This document shows positions 45,906-54,271 of a DNA stretch of 64,000 nucleotides, in pieces; within the stretch, counting starts at the first letter, position 1; the number at the start of each line of letters is the position of its first letter. Under the pieces are notes generated by a model, which was not told the origin of the DNA, searched no databases, and saw only the letters and a program-made list of their open reading frames with translations. A program made the position numbers and the translations under genes. Source of the stretch: Mariniphaga sp. (GTDB lineage Bacteria > Bacteroidota > Bacteroidia > Bacteroidales > Prolixibacteraceae); assembly GCA_024636975.1 (NCBI GenBank), contig JAGXGA010000061.1, positions 236,285-300,284 of the forward strand. The letters run 5' to 3'.

Positions 45906-47882
45906 CTAGCTGAGCATATTTTGCCCTCCTGTTACCGGTACAGCCTGCCCTGTCTCATAATGCTGGTCGATAACATAGAAGATTGCTTTGGCAACATCTT
46001 CCGGTGTACAACCACGACCGGCGGGTACCTGTGCTTCATAAAACGCCTTCACATCGGCAATGGTTTTGGCTCCCGGCACTTTTCCTGCGTTTAAATACTG
46101 TACAAAAAGTCCTTTATCGGGATCGCTCCACAGCGGGCCGTCAAAAAAGTTACCCGGACAAATTGAGTTGACCTTAATTTTATAAGGCATCAGTTCCAGT
46201 GCAAACGATTGGGTAAGACCAATGCCTCCAAATTTTCCTCCGGCATAGGCAAAGTTTTTATTGCTGCCCTTCAGCCCCGATTTGGAGTTTATCTGAATAA
46301 TGTCAGAGTAATAGTCCGGCTTGTAGTTGTTCTGAACCTTCATCACTTTTTGGGCATATTTGGAGCATAAAAAGTAACCGGTATAATTAACGCGGGTCAT
46401 CAGTTCAAAAGTGTCAGGCTCCATCTCATCGAGACTGCCGGCATGTAATATACCTGCATTGGAAATCATTACATCAAGCCCCCCAAAGTGAAGCACCGCT
46501 TTTTGTATCATTTCTTCTACTGAAACGGCGTCGGCCACATTCACCTTAACAAAGGAGGCCTTGTTCTTAGTACCCTTTGAATTAAGAACATCAGCAAACG
46601 CATTACCCTTTTCTTCATTTAAGTCGGCAACTATAATGTTAGCGCCTTCCTCAAACAGTACAAGGGCAATGCCGGCTCCAAACCCCTGGGCAGCTCCTGT
46701 TATTACCACCACTTTGTTTTCTAGGCGGCCCTGAGCCTTACCTCCCAGCGAAATTTTTTTACGGTAATTTTCAACCTCCCAGCTTTCAATAAACGCTACC
46801 TGTTCGGGTGTTAGGGGATGAGGGCCGCCGAAGTTTTTCGAGAGCCTGCTGATCTGGCAGAAATCATTCACCATATCCTTCAGATAACCTACAGAAACAG
46901 CAGAATCTTCAGCTACAATAACCCCTTCATTTTGGAAGAAAATTACTTTAGGCATTATTCCCCTGCGGTTGCTGAATTCCTCAATTTTCTGACGTGCTTC
47001 CTGAATTACTTCTTCCTCACTGCCCTGTTTTTCTATAAACAGATATTCCGAAAGGCAATACACCATCTGATCGGGATTAAAAGGGTTTGAAATACCCTTT
47101 TCAAAGGCCAATTTATCTTCTGTAAACTCACGCACCCGGGAACTGTTAAAAGCTGCTGCAACCTTAAGCTTTTTCTCGGAAAGCAGCATCCGGACTGCAG
47201 GCAGTATTCGGGTAAATTTTGCTGACATTGGCAGCTCTTCCGATTCAGGAAACTCATCAAACGAGCTGTTCAGCCATGATTCAATGCCTGCATAAATACC
47301 TTTAATTTCATCAACTGAGTCGGCAGCAACAAAAATACCATGGTTTTGGATAAGTACAACCTTGGGATCGTGTTGAAATTTTTTACTGTACTCTTTTATG
47401 TGATCAGAAATTACTTTAAAAAGGATGTATCCCGGATCGCAATAAGGAACATACAAAACCTCCTCTCCAAAGATCTCGTATGATTTCTGTTCTGCCAGGT
47501 TACTGCACATTAATCCGTTTACAAGTGTGGAGTGGGTATGCACAACATACTTGTAACTAAATAGGTTGTGCAGTGATGTTTCAACAGAAGGCCGCAGGCC
47601 TGAATCAGGATCTACCCTGCTGTTCAAAAGGGCATTTTTAACTTCTTCCTCCCGTTGAACGGGGTCTGCTGAAAATTGCTGCTCCGGGATGCCGGCAAGT
47701 TTTTGGCGATCAAGAACACAAAATCCTTCTTCGTTAATATCACCTAAATTTATGCCACTGGCTTTTATCCACAGGTGTTGATCGTTTTTTAAGGATGTAT
47801 TGCCACCTCCGGCAATCACATAGTCCTTTTTTTGCCCGTAATACCTTGATATTTCAATTAAATCTCTAATCTGCTGATCCAT
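45906..47882 (-). CDS. fused class II aldolase and short-chain dehydrogenase
   Basis: A 658-residue bifunctional protein. Residues about 1-390 are a class II aldolase/adducin-type domain (AGGGNTSLKND, VVHTHSTLVNGLM with the metal histidines, VLIQNHGIFVAA). Residues about 395-655 are a short-chain dehydrogenase (VVITGAAQGFGAGIALVLF, NAGILHAG, catalytic YAGGKFG). The RhaD-type rhamnulose-phosphate aldolase/dehydrogenase fusions have this layout, but no rhamnose genes are present, and the neighbours suggest another keto-sugar or polyol phosphate. The ATG at 47882 avoids overlap with the PHP gene upstream; the frame extends to 47945. It lies 31 bases after the PHP gene and 77 before the SorE-like gene. 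Confidence 0.85.
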   Translation of the reverse strand: MDQQIRDLIEISRYYGQKKDYVIAGGGNTSLKNDQHLWIKASGINLGDINEEGFCVLDRQKLAGIPEQQFSADPVQREEEVKNALLNSRVDPDSGLRPSVETSLHNLFSYKYVVHTHSTLVNGLMCSNLAEQKSYEIFGEEVLYVPYCDPGYILFKVISDHIKEYSKKFQHDPKVVLIQNHGIFVAADSVDEIKGIYAGIESWLNSSFDEFPESEELPMSAKFTRILPAVRMLLSEKKLKVAAAFNSSRVREFTEDKLAFEKGISNPFNPDQMVYCLSEYLFIEKQGSEEEVIQEARQKIEEFSNRRGIMPKVIFFQNEGVIVAEDSAVSVGYLKDMVNDFCQISRLSKNFGGPHPLTPEQVAFIESWEVENYRKKISLGGKAQGRLENKVVVITGAAQGFGAGIALVLFEEGANIIVADLNEEKGNAFADVLNSKGTKNKASFVKVNVADAVSVEEMIQKAVLHFGGLDVMISNAGILHAGSLDEMEPDTFELMTRVNYTGYFLCSKYAQKVMKVQNNYKPDYYSDIIQINSKSGLKGSNKNFAYAGGKFGGIGLTQSFALELMPYKIKVNSICPGNFFDGPLWSDPDKGLFVQYLNAGKVPGAKTIADVKAFYEAQVPAGRGCTPEDVAKAIFYVIDQHYETGQAVPVTGGQNMLS

Positions 47883-47913
47883 GTTTTTTAATTTCTTTCT
47901 TAAAGGTTTAGTA

Positions 47914-49161
47914 TTACTCTCCATCAGCCTGACCGAAATAAGCAATTACTGCTTTTCCCACGTTAACATACTGCTCTTTGTCTTCTGTTTTTGCTTTCCC
48001 TCCTGCAAGGTAACCTTCCTCACCGCGGGCAACAAGGTATTGGTGAGCAGCAATAACTGCTGCTCCTTCATAGTTTATGTTCTGTAGTTCCTTGTCAAGC
48101 GGGTGTGCTCCGCGGCATGTTACTTTTAGGGGGTCAAGTTGAGGGGTGTTATGTTCTGTACCAAAGGTAATCACAAAGTTGTTTTTATGGAAAAAGGTTA
48201 CAAAGTCTTTGAGAATTTCATAATCGTTACGGCCGGGAATCAATTCCACTGACCAGACATTATTATTGGTTAACTCCTGCAGCAATTTCTCCTTATCGGC
48301 TTCATAATCGGTAAAATTACCTTTTGGATCATCCAGCAGCACAGGGTAACAGGGAATTCCTCCGGCATCAACAATTAAATCGATCACTTCATTTAATGAA
48401 AGAAAAGCCTCAGGGTCTTCAGGTACAAATGCAGCGCCTCCAGCTTTAAGAAGGTTACCCCTGATTTCATTCTCCACCATGGCAACATTTCCCAGGGGTG
48501 ATTTTAAATCATTTCCTGAGAAAATTTTTTCAAAGAGCCTTTTCCTGCCATCTGGCGAACTTACTTTTTCGAAAATTGCTACACGGATAGCCTGGGCAAT
48601 ATGTCTTTCGCGAAATAATCCTTTAGCCAGCTTACTGTGCAGGTCTGCTGCGTCAAAATGAAGATCGATATTGTTATCTGCTAAAAAAGCATTTAGCTTT
48701 TCTACCATTTGGTAGGTCTGCCTGTTGCTTTCCTTTTGGAGGTGGGCCATCTTATCCTCTGATCCTGCACTCATCTTAACCGGGTAACGCAAACCTTTTC
48801 CACTAAAATAGGTCCGTCCCGGGTTATTTGGATCGTTAACCCGAACACCGGCCTCCTGCAAATTGTTTTGAAGCGCCATAAACTCGATGTTGAACAATGG
48901 AAATACGCTAAACTCCTTTGCTAACCGGGCAAATTCCGGATAACCATCAGTAGTATAAAAGTCATTTATTCCCAAAACCTGTACTCCTTCATTCTGTGCC
49001 ATTTGAAAAGCCAGGTCAATTTCGGAAAAAGCGCTGAACGAATGCGGGGTATGAATATGGCCATTCACTTCCGGAACCGTCTTGTTGTTTTGCTTTTTAT
49101 ACCATTCAAGCAGCGATTTCCTGTCAGGGAAATCTTCAAAAATATGATGATGCAACTTCAT
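47914..49161 (-). CDS. PHP-domain metal-dependent hydrolase
   Basis: A 415-residue protein with an N-terminal PHP motif (NGHIHTPHSFSAFSEIDLA), whose histidines bind a metal cluster, a downstream LGINDFYTTDGYPEF, and later FGTEHNT. PHP proteins hydrolyse phosphoesters such as histidinol phosphate or act in DNA repair; here the substrate is unknown. It is the first gene of the unit with the aldolase/SDR and SorE-like genes, so a sugar-phosphate substrate or a regulatory hydrolase is plausible. Its start at 49161 (MKLHHHIFEDF) is the natural one, and it diverges from rplM. Confidence 0.8.
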   Translation of the reverse strand: MKLHHHIFEDFPDRKSLLEWYKKQNNKTVPEVNGHIHTPHSFSAFSEIDLAFQMAQNEGVQVLGINDFYTTDGYPEFARLAKEFSVFPLFNIEFMALQNNLQEAGVRVNDPNNPGRTYFSGKGLRYPVKMSAGSEDKMAHLQKESNRQTYQMVEKLNAFLADNNIDLHFDAADLHSKLAKGLFRERHIAQAIRVAIFEKVSSPDGRKRLFEKIFSGNDLKSPLGNVAMVENEIRGNLLKAGGAAFVPEDPEAFLSLNEVIDLIVDAGGIPCYPVLLDDPKGNFTDYEADKEKLLQELTNNNVWSVELIPGRNDYEILKDFVTFFHKNNFVITFGTEHNTPQLDPLKVTCRGAHPLDKELQNINYEGAAVIAAHQYLVARGEEGYLAGGKAKTEDKEQYVNVGKAVIAYFGQADGE

Positions 49162-49261
49162 TTTTTACAAAATTTTAAGTGTACTGCAAATTAATAAAAC
49201 AGTTCCAATTTGGCTGTCCTTTGGTATCCTGTTATTTACAGAAAAAAAAGAATAGTTATTC

Positions 49262-49292
49262 TTTGGAATTACAAAAAAAGAAAATACTTTTG
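49262..49292 (+). promoter_or_regulatory. promoter of the rplM-rpsI-rpsB-tsf cluster
   Basis: TTTG at 49262-49265 is followed after 19 bases by TACTTTTG (49285-49292), a full match to the Bacteroidota vegetative promoter. Transcription would start near 49299, leaving a leader of about 130 bases before rplM. Confidence 0.75.
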
Positions 49293-49357
49293 CAGTCCCG
49301 ATTATAGTCCGTACTTAGAAATAGTATAAATTACTGATTTCCTTTGGATAACAGACC

Positions 49358-49381
49358 TCAGAGTGGGGCGAAATACTCTGA
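49358..49381 (+). ncRNA. candidate rplM leader hairpin
   Basis: TCAGAGT (49358-49364) pairs with ACTCTGA (49375-49381) around a GGGGCGAAAT loop, within the 130-base leader of rplM. Ribosomal-protein leaders that bind the encoded protein are known in many bacteria. That this one does so is inferred. Confidence 0.4.
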
Positions 49382-49428
49382 ATAAAACCGCAGGAATAGG
49401 TTAAATGTAGAACAAAAATTTAATTTAA

Positions 49429-49884
49429 GTGAATACTTTAAGTTATAAAACCGTTTCGGCAAACAAGGCTACCGTTAATAAAGAGTGGGTACTTATTGAT
49501 GCTGAAAACCTGGTGCTAGGCCGTATGGCAACCGAGGTTGCAAGAATTCTCAGGGGAAAACATAAGCCTGATTTTACGCCGCATGTTGACTGCGGAGATA
49601 ATGTAATAGTTATTAATGCTGAAAAAGTGCAGCTCACCGGGAAAAAACTTACCGACAAAATTTATCTCAGTCACAGTGGTTATCCTGGAGGTCAAAAGAC
49701 ACAATCGCCTAAAGAAATTTTAGCCAAATACCCTGCAAGGCTTGTTGAAAAAGCAGTAAGGGGTATGTTGCCAAAGAATAAACTGGGCAGACAGCTATTC
49801 CGTAACCTGCATGTAGTTGTAGGCTCTGAGCATAAACATGAAGCTCAGCAACCTAAAGTTATTGATTTAAGTACGAATAATTAA
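49429..49884 (+). CDS. rplM: 50S ribosomal protein L13
   Basis: A core 50S protein of 151 residues. The sequence [20 protein letters not shown] at residues 16-35, [19 protein letters not shown] and the [17 protein letters not shown] region are diagnostic. The start codon is GTG at 49429; no in-frame ATG precedes it before a stop codon, and the predicted N-terminus [20 protein letters not shown] matches relatives in the phylum. rpsI follows after 6 bases, the standard L13-S9 pair. Confidence 0.96.
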   Translation: MNTLSYKTVSANKATVNKEWVLIDAENLVLGRMATEVARILRGKHKPDFTPHVDCGDNVIVINAEKVQLTGKKLTDKIYLSHSGYPGGQKTQSPKEILAKYPARLVEKAVRGMLPKNKLGRQLFRNLHVVVGSEHKHEAQQPKVIDLSTNN

Positions 49885-49890
49885 AGACAA

Positions 49891-50277
49891 ATGGAAGTAG
49901 TTAATACAATTGGTCGTAGAAAAACCGCCGTTGCACGTATATATTTAAGCGAAGGCAATGGTAATATTACCATTAATAAACGCGAATTTAAACAATATTT
50001 CCCAACCACCACTTTGCAGTATATTGTTACTCAACCGTTAAATTTAGCTGAAGCAGTTGAGAAGTACGACATTAAGGTAAACCTTGATGGCGGTGGTATT
50101 AAAGGACAGGCTGAAGCATTGCGTTTGGCTATTACACGTGCCCTTATGAAAATCGATCCTGAATTAAGGACCGAATTAAAAGCAGCAGGCTTTGTTACAA
50201 GGGATCCACGTGAAGTAGAACGTAAGAAGCCGGGTCGCCCAAAAGCAAGGAAACGATTCCAGTTCTCAAAACGTTAG
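49891..50277 (+). CDS. rpsI: 30S ribosomal protein S9
   Basis: A 128-residue 30S protein. Marks are NTIGRRKTAVARIYL at the N-terminus, GGGIKGQAEALRLAITRAL and the basic tail ending KARKRFQFSKR, which reaches the P-site tRNA. It starts 6 bases after rplM and is followed by a 101-base spacer that carries a folded element before rpsB. Confidence 0.96.
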   Translation: MEVVNTIGRRKTAVARIYLSEGNGNITINKREFKQYFPTTTLQYIVTQPLNLAEAVEKYDIKVNLDGGGIKGQAEALRLAITRALMKIDPELRTELKAAGFVTRDPREVERKKPGRPKARKRFQFSKR

Positions 50278-50305
50278 AATTTTATTATTATTTAATCATA
50301 TGGAT

Positions 50306-50358
50306 CTAAAACGGTTGGGACTTCCGACTAGTCGGAACTACCTAACGGTTGCTTTTAG
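50306..50358 (+). ncRNA. candidate structured RNA element between rpsI and rpsB
   Basis: The outer stem CTAAAA (50306-50311) pairs with TTTTAG (50353-50358), and the centre TTCCGACTAGTCGGAA (50322-50337) is a 16-base perfect palindrome. Between them AACGGTTGGGAC and its counterpart pair imperfectly. The whole element is thus one long interrupted hairpin just before the rpsB start. There is no T tract, so it is more likely a leader or processing site than a terminator. A short open frame of 24 codons (50300-50374) runs through it. Confidence 0.5.
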
Positions 50359-50378
50359 AATCATAAAAAAGTAAACAG

Positions 50379-51215
50379 ATGCCAAAAGTATCATTTGAGC
50401 AATTATTAGAAGCAGGTGCTCATTTCGGACACCTCAAAAGAAAGTGGAACCCCAACATGGAGCCTTATATCTTCATGGAAAAAAACGGGATTCACATTAT
50501 TGATCTTCAAAAGACCATTGTAAAAATGGATGAAGCGGCTGGTGCCATGAAGCAGATCGCAAAATCGGGCCGTAAAATATTGTTCGTAGCCACAAAGAAA
50601 CAGGCTAAGGAACTGGTTGCAGAACAGGTAAAAAGCGTAGGCATGCCTTACGTAACTGAACGCTGGCCTGGTGGTATGCTTACCAACTTTCCAACTATCC
50701 GGAAAGCGGTTAAAAAAATGTTATCGATCGATAAGCTGGCAAAAGATCCTAGTTGGGATAACCTTTCAAAAAGGGAAAAACTGCAGATTGGACGCCAAAG
50801 GGCAAAGCTTGAAAAAATGCTGGGAAGTATTGCCGATCTTTCCCGTCTGCCTGCAGCATTGTTCATTGTCGATGTGATGAAAGAAAAAATTGCCGTGCGT
50901 GAAGCACAGCGTTTAGGCATACCAGTATTTGCTATTGTTGATACCAATTCAAATCCTAATGGAATTGATTTTGTAATTCCTGCCAACGATGATGCCTCAC
51001 AATCAATTAAACTGATTGTAGGAGCCATGGTTGATTCAGTAGCTGAAGGTCTAAACGAACGTAAGGCCGAACGCAAAGATGATGATGAAGCACCTCGTAA
51101 AAAAAGCCGCAGAAAGCTGAAAAAGGAAAAAACACCTGAACCTGAAGTGGTTGAGGAAGATGAAACTGGCGAAGACATCGAGGATTCAGAAGATACAACA
51201 GACGAAGAAGAATAG
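50379..51215 (+). CDS. rpsB: 30S ribosomal protein S2
   Basis: A 278-residue 30S protein. The N-terminus PKVSFEQLLEAGAHFGHLKR and the LFVATKKQAKELV, GGMLTNFPTIRKAVKK and VFAIVDTNSNP regions are all typical. The C-terminus carries an acidic tail of about 50 residues rich in D and E, longer than in E. coli but usual in this phylum. It starts 4 bases after the stop of the small frame that overlaps the upstream hairpin and is followed by tsf after 42 bases. Confidence 0.96.
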   Translation: MPKVSFEQLLEAGAHFGHLKRKWNPNMEPYIFMEKNGIHIIDLQKTIVKMDEAAGAMKQIAKSGRKILFVATKKQAKELVAEQVKSVGMPYVTERWPGGMLTNFPTIRKAVKKMLSIDKLAKDPSWDNLSKREKLQIGRQRAKLEKMLGSIADLSRLPAALFIVDVMKEKIAVREAQRLGIPVFAIVDTNSNPNGIDFVIPANDDASQSIKLIVGAMVDSVAEGLNERKAERKDDDEAPRKKSRRKLKKEKTPEPEVVEEDETGEDIEDSEDTTDEEE

Positions 51216-51257
51216 CCAACTGCTATTTAGATTATAAAAACATTAAAATTAAGTTTT

Positions 51258-52085
51258 ATGTCATTTACAACAGCCGACGTAGTAAAACTGAGAAAAGTAA
51301 CCGGTGCAGGGATGATGGATTGCAAAAATGCCCTGGCAGAAGCCGATGGTAATTTCGACAGAGCCCTTGAGATCATTCGTGAAAGGGGAAAACTCGTTGC
51401 CAGTAAACGTGCCGACAGGGAAGCAACTGAAGGTGCAGTATTGGCAAAGGTAACCGACGACAAAAAATTTGGTGCCCTGGTCGTACTAAACTGCGAAACC
51501 GACTTTGTTGCAAAAAATGAGAATTTTGTTGCCTTTACAAGCAAAATATTAAACCTGGCTCTGCAACAAAAACCTGCAAATCTGGAGGAACTGAAAAGCT
51601 TGCAGCTTGACGGAAGAACCGTTGAATCGCATGTTACTGAACAAACAGGTGTTATCGGTGAGAAAATTGATCTTTCTTACTATGGGAAAATTGAAGCTGA
51701 AACAGTTGTTGGATACATTCACCCTGGGAATAAGCTTGCTACCCTAGTTGGGTTCAACAAATCCGGCGTTGATGAGCAGGTAACAAAAGACATAGCCATG
51801 CAGGTGGCAGCTATGTCGCCCGTTTCTGTTGATACCGATACCATTCCTCAGAATGTTATTGAGAAGGAACTTGAAATTGCAAGGGAAAAATTCCGCCAGG
51901 AAGGCAAGCCTGAAGCTATGCTCGATAAAATTGCACAAGGTGCGCTCCAGAAATGGTATAAGGAAGTCACTCTCGTTAACCAGGCATTTATAAAAGACGG
52001 TAAAATGACCGTTAAAGATTACCTTGAGCAGAACGATAAAGATTTAAAAGTAACAGCTTTTGAACGTTTCGGATTAGGTGACTAA
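51258..52085 (+). CDS. tsf: translation elongation factor Ts
   Basis: The guanine-nucleotide exchange factor for EF-Tu. The 275-residue protein has the TDVV-type N-terminal motif (VVKLRKVTGAGMMDCKNAL), the core NCETDFVAKNENF and IHPGNKLATLVGF. It is in the usual place after rpsB and ends before a strong terminator. Confidence 0.96.
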   Translation: MSFTTADVVKLRKVTGAGMMDCKNALAEADGNFDRALEIIRERGKLVASKRADREATEGAVLAKVTDDKKFGALVVLNCETDFVAKNENFVAFTSKILNLALQQKPANLEELKSLQLDGRTVESHVTEQTGVIGEKIDLSYYGKIEAETVVGYIHPGNKLATLVGFNKSGVDEQVTKDIAMQVAAMSPVSVDTDTIPQNVIEKELEIAREKFRQEGKPEAMLDKIAQGALQKWYKEVTLVNQAFIKDGKMTVKDYLEQNDKDLKVTAFERFGLGD

Positions 52086-52110
52086 TTTAAAGAAGATAAT
52101 ATTTGATAAT

Positions 52111-52140
52111 AAGCTGTCCTTTTCAGGGGCAGCTTTTTTT
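52111..52140 (+). terminator. rho-independent terminator after tsf
   Basis: AAGCTGTCC (52111-52119) pairs with GGGGCAGCTT (52126-52135) with one G-U pair, followed by a T tract to 52140. It closes the ribosomal-protein/tsf cluster. Confidence 0.88.
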
Positions 52141-52202
52141 CTGTTTATAAATATACACTTCAGTTATTCTCTGCGGATTTAAGGTGCCTGCCCACAAAAA
52201 AA

Positions 52203-52973
52203 CTACCTCCTTTTCCGATATTTTTTTTGCGCAAAAATAATGTTTCCTTTATTCTTCATCCTGAAATATAACCCGGTATTCAATCCCACCGACCAGTTGT
52301 ATCGTTTCCCCGTTGCATCAGCAATGGGTATAATCCCATGCCTGACCTCCGGGTTTATCCTGATGAAGAGATGTTTGTTCAAGGGATAATCCAACCCTGC
52401 ACCGCCCGATAAGGAAAGGATTACAGCATTAAAATCCATATCTTCCTGATTATTTCTGTCCGTTTCTGTCTTGTCGGGAAATATTACCTCCTGAACAGTA
52501 AATTCATCCAGGAAAAAATCAGCCGACATTCCTGCAGAAAGAAAAAGCCTTGCCTTCTTTTTAAGAAAAACCCAGTTAATTTTAAGAGGGACTACCAGGT
52601 ACCGATAATTATTGATTGTAGTTATTTCCTGTGGTATTAACAAATCAATTTTATCAAAACTGGTAAAATTGGACAGATTAATTTTAGACCCTTTATTGGA
52701 ATAGAGCAATCCACTTTCTATCTCCAGTTTACGGTGGAGCATATACAATATGGAAATGCCGGTGGTATAGCCAACTTTCGGCTTCTCCAATTCGTCGAAT
52801 GCCTCTTTCCAACCATTATCATCACTTTCAGATTTAAGCAAGCGATAGGCATAATCGGGGGAAAAAACAATTCCGGCCGACCATTTGCTTTCTCTTCCTC
52901 GTTGAGCCTGAACTTGTGTTGATAACAAAAGAAGACAAAAGATGCCGGCAGTGACATTAAACAATGCTTTCAT
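52203..52973 (-). CDS. PorT-like outer-membrane beta-barrel protein
   Basis: A 256-residue protein with a Sec signal (MKALFNVTAGIFCLLLLSTQ) followed by alternating beta strands that end in aromatic and charged residues (YTTGISILYMLHRKLEIES, YLVVPLKINWVFLKKKARLF, RINPEVRHGII). This fits the small eight-stranded barrels often annotated as PorT-family in Bacteroidota. It is the last gene of the export operon, 33 bases after the second adaptor gene. Its role there is unknown; it may be a passenger of the operon. Confidence 0.75.
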   Translation of the reverse strand: MKALFNVTAGIFCLLLLSTQVQAQRGRESKWSAGIVFSPDYAYRLLKSESDDNGWKEAFDELEKPKVGYTTGISILYMLHRKLEIESGLLYSNKGSKINLSNFTSFDKIDLLIPQEITTINNYRYLVVPLKINWVFLKKKARLFLSAGMSADFFLDEFTVQEVIFPDKTETDRNNQEDMDFNAVILSLSGGAGLDYPLNKHLFIRINPEVRHGIIPIADATGKRYNWSVGLNTGLYFRMKNKGNIIFAQKKYRKRR

Positions 52974-53006
52974 TTTAGTAAAAATATTTTCCTAAGGAGG
53001 GTTGGT

Positions 53007-54260
53007 TTAACTTTCTGCCCATAATGGAACATCGCTTTCCTGCTCAGGGGCGTAGGTTAGTATTTTATCTCCGGGTGCCAGCCCATCTTCTATTACAACT
53101 TTTTCATCATTTTCTAGGCCTGGTGTGACTTCTTTCATCCATACTTTTCCATCTTCCTCCAGATAAACATAAGAGGCACCGTTTTTTGTAAAAAGACAAT
53201 TACGGGGAATTGTAACTACATTCGAAAGTTTTGAGAGAACTATTTTATTGTTTGATGTCATTGCCGGTTTAATGTCCTTGCCCCTTACATCGATATCAAC
53301 AGCAATCCTGAACACTTTCATATCAAACCCCTGCAACTCCTGGCCCACGTTGGCGATTTGCGACACAGCCCCTTTAAATGATTCACCTGGCAAGGCATCG
53401 ATGGTTACTTCAACGCTGTCGCCCGGAGTAACTTTGGTAATATCAATCTCCTGGATGTAAGCTTCAGAAACCGGTTGCGACATATCGGGAAGAGTGGCTA
53501 TGGCCGGCATCCAGATGCTGATATTATCGCCTGTCCTGATTTTTCTACCGTTCCATTGCTTAGCATACATTATCATACCTTCTTTGGGAGCAGTTACCCG
53601 GCTGGAAGCTATAGCTCTTTTCATGAGCGAATCCCTCCTGCTGTAATAGTTAAACCGGTCTTCAGTCCTCCTGATTTTCATCTTCAAATCAAGTTTTTTA
53701 AGCTCATAATCGCGCTTCTTCTTCTCCATATCCCTGATGGTCCGTTCGTATTCCACCTGCTTTTTACGCTGGTAGGCAGGCGATTCATACTTCGATTGTT
53801 CCATTTCAAGCCTTTTATAATCGAGGTCATAAACAAATTCACCCAGCTCTTCCCTGAGTTGTGTCAACTGAATGGAAGAATCAATTTTTGCATCATTCAG
53901 TTCTGCCAGGTGTTTCTGCAAATCTTCATTGTTGTTCTGCATCTGCTGGGTGATCTCTGCTGCATCAAGTGTGGCCACATAATCGCCGGCACGCACCATT
54001 GTCCCTTCCTCTACTATATCTTTAAGTTTTACCTGGTAAATGCGCAGATCGGAATGCTTTAACTCATCGGGTAGGCTTATGACAATGGCATTCTTGCCTT
54101 GAATTTCACCCTTAACTTCTATTGCCAGTTCAAAAGCTCCTGCCGATACAGTATGGGTTTTATTGGCAACGCCCCCTTTAAAAACAAATAAAACAGACAG
54201 TACGACTGCTGCCGCTGCCAGGCTGAAAATGATTGTATAGATCTTTCGTTTTGCTGTCAT
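53007..54260 (-). CDS. HlyD-type periplasmic adaptor, second copy
   Basis: A 417-residue membrane-fusion protein with an N-terminal signal-anchor (about residues 5-27), a lipoyl half-motif (YQVKLKDIVEEGTMVRAGDY), a long coiled coil (about 110-215) and a second lipoyl half (VTAPKEGMIMYAKQW). The C-terminal half has the beta-barrel (GDSVEVTIDALPGESFKG) and membrane-proximal domains. It is similar in layout to the first adaptor of this operon but clearly not a recent copy. It begins 11 bases after the TolC gene. Confidence 0.9.
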   Translation of the reverse strand: MTAKRKIYTIIFSLAAAAVVLSVLFVFKGGVANKTHTVSAGAFELAIEVKGEIQGKNAIVISLPDELKHSDLRIYQVKLKDIVEEGTMVRAGDYVATLDAAEITQQMQNNNEDLQKHLAELNDAKIDSSIQLTQLREELGEFVYDLDYKRLEMEQSKYESPAYQRKKQVEYERTIRDMEKKKRDYELKKLDLKMKIRRTEDRFNYYSRRDSLMKRAIASSRVTAPKEGMIMYAKQWNGRKIRTGDNISIWMPAIATLPDMSQPVSEAYIQEIDITKVTPGDSVEVTIDALPGESFKGAVSQIANVGQELQGFDMKVFRIAVDIDVRGKDIKPAMTSNNKIVLSKLSNVVTIPRNCLFTKNGASYVYLEEDGKVWMKEVTPGLENDEKVVIEDGLAPGDKILTYAPEQESDVPLWAES

Positions 54261-54271
54261 ACCTTCTAATA

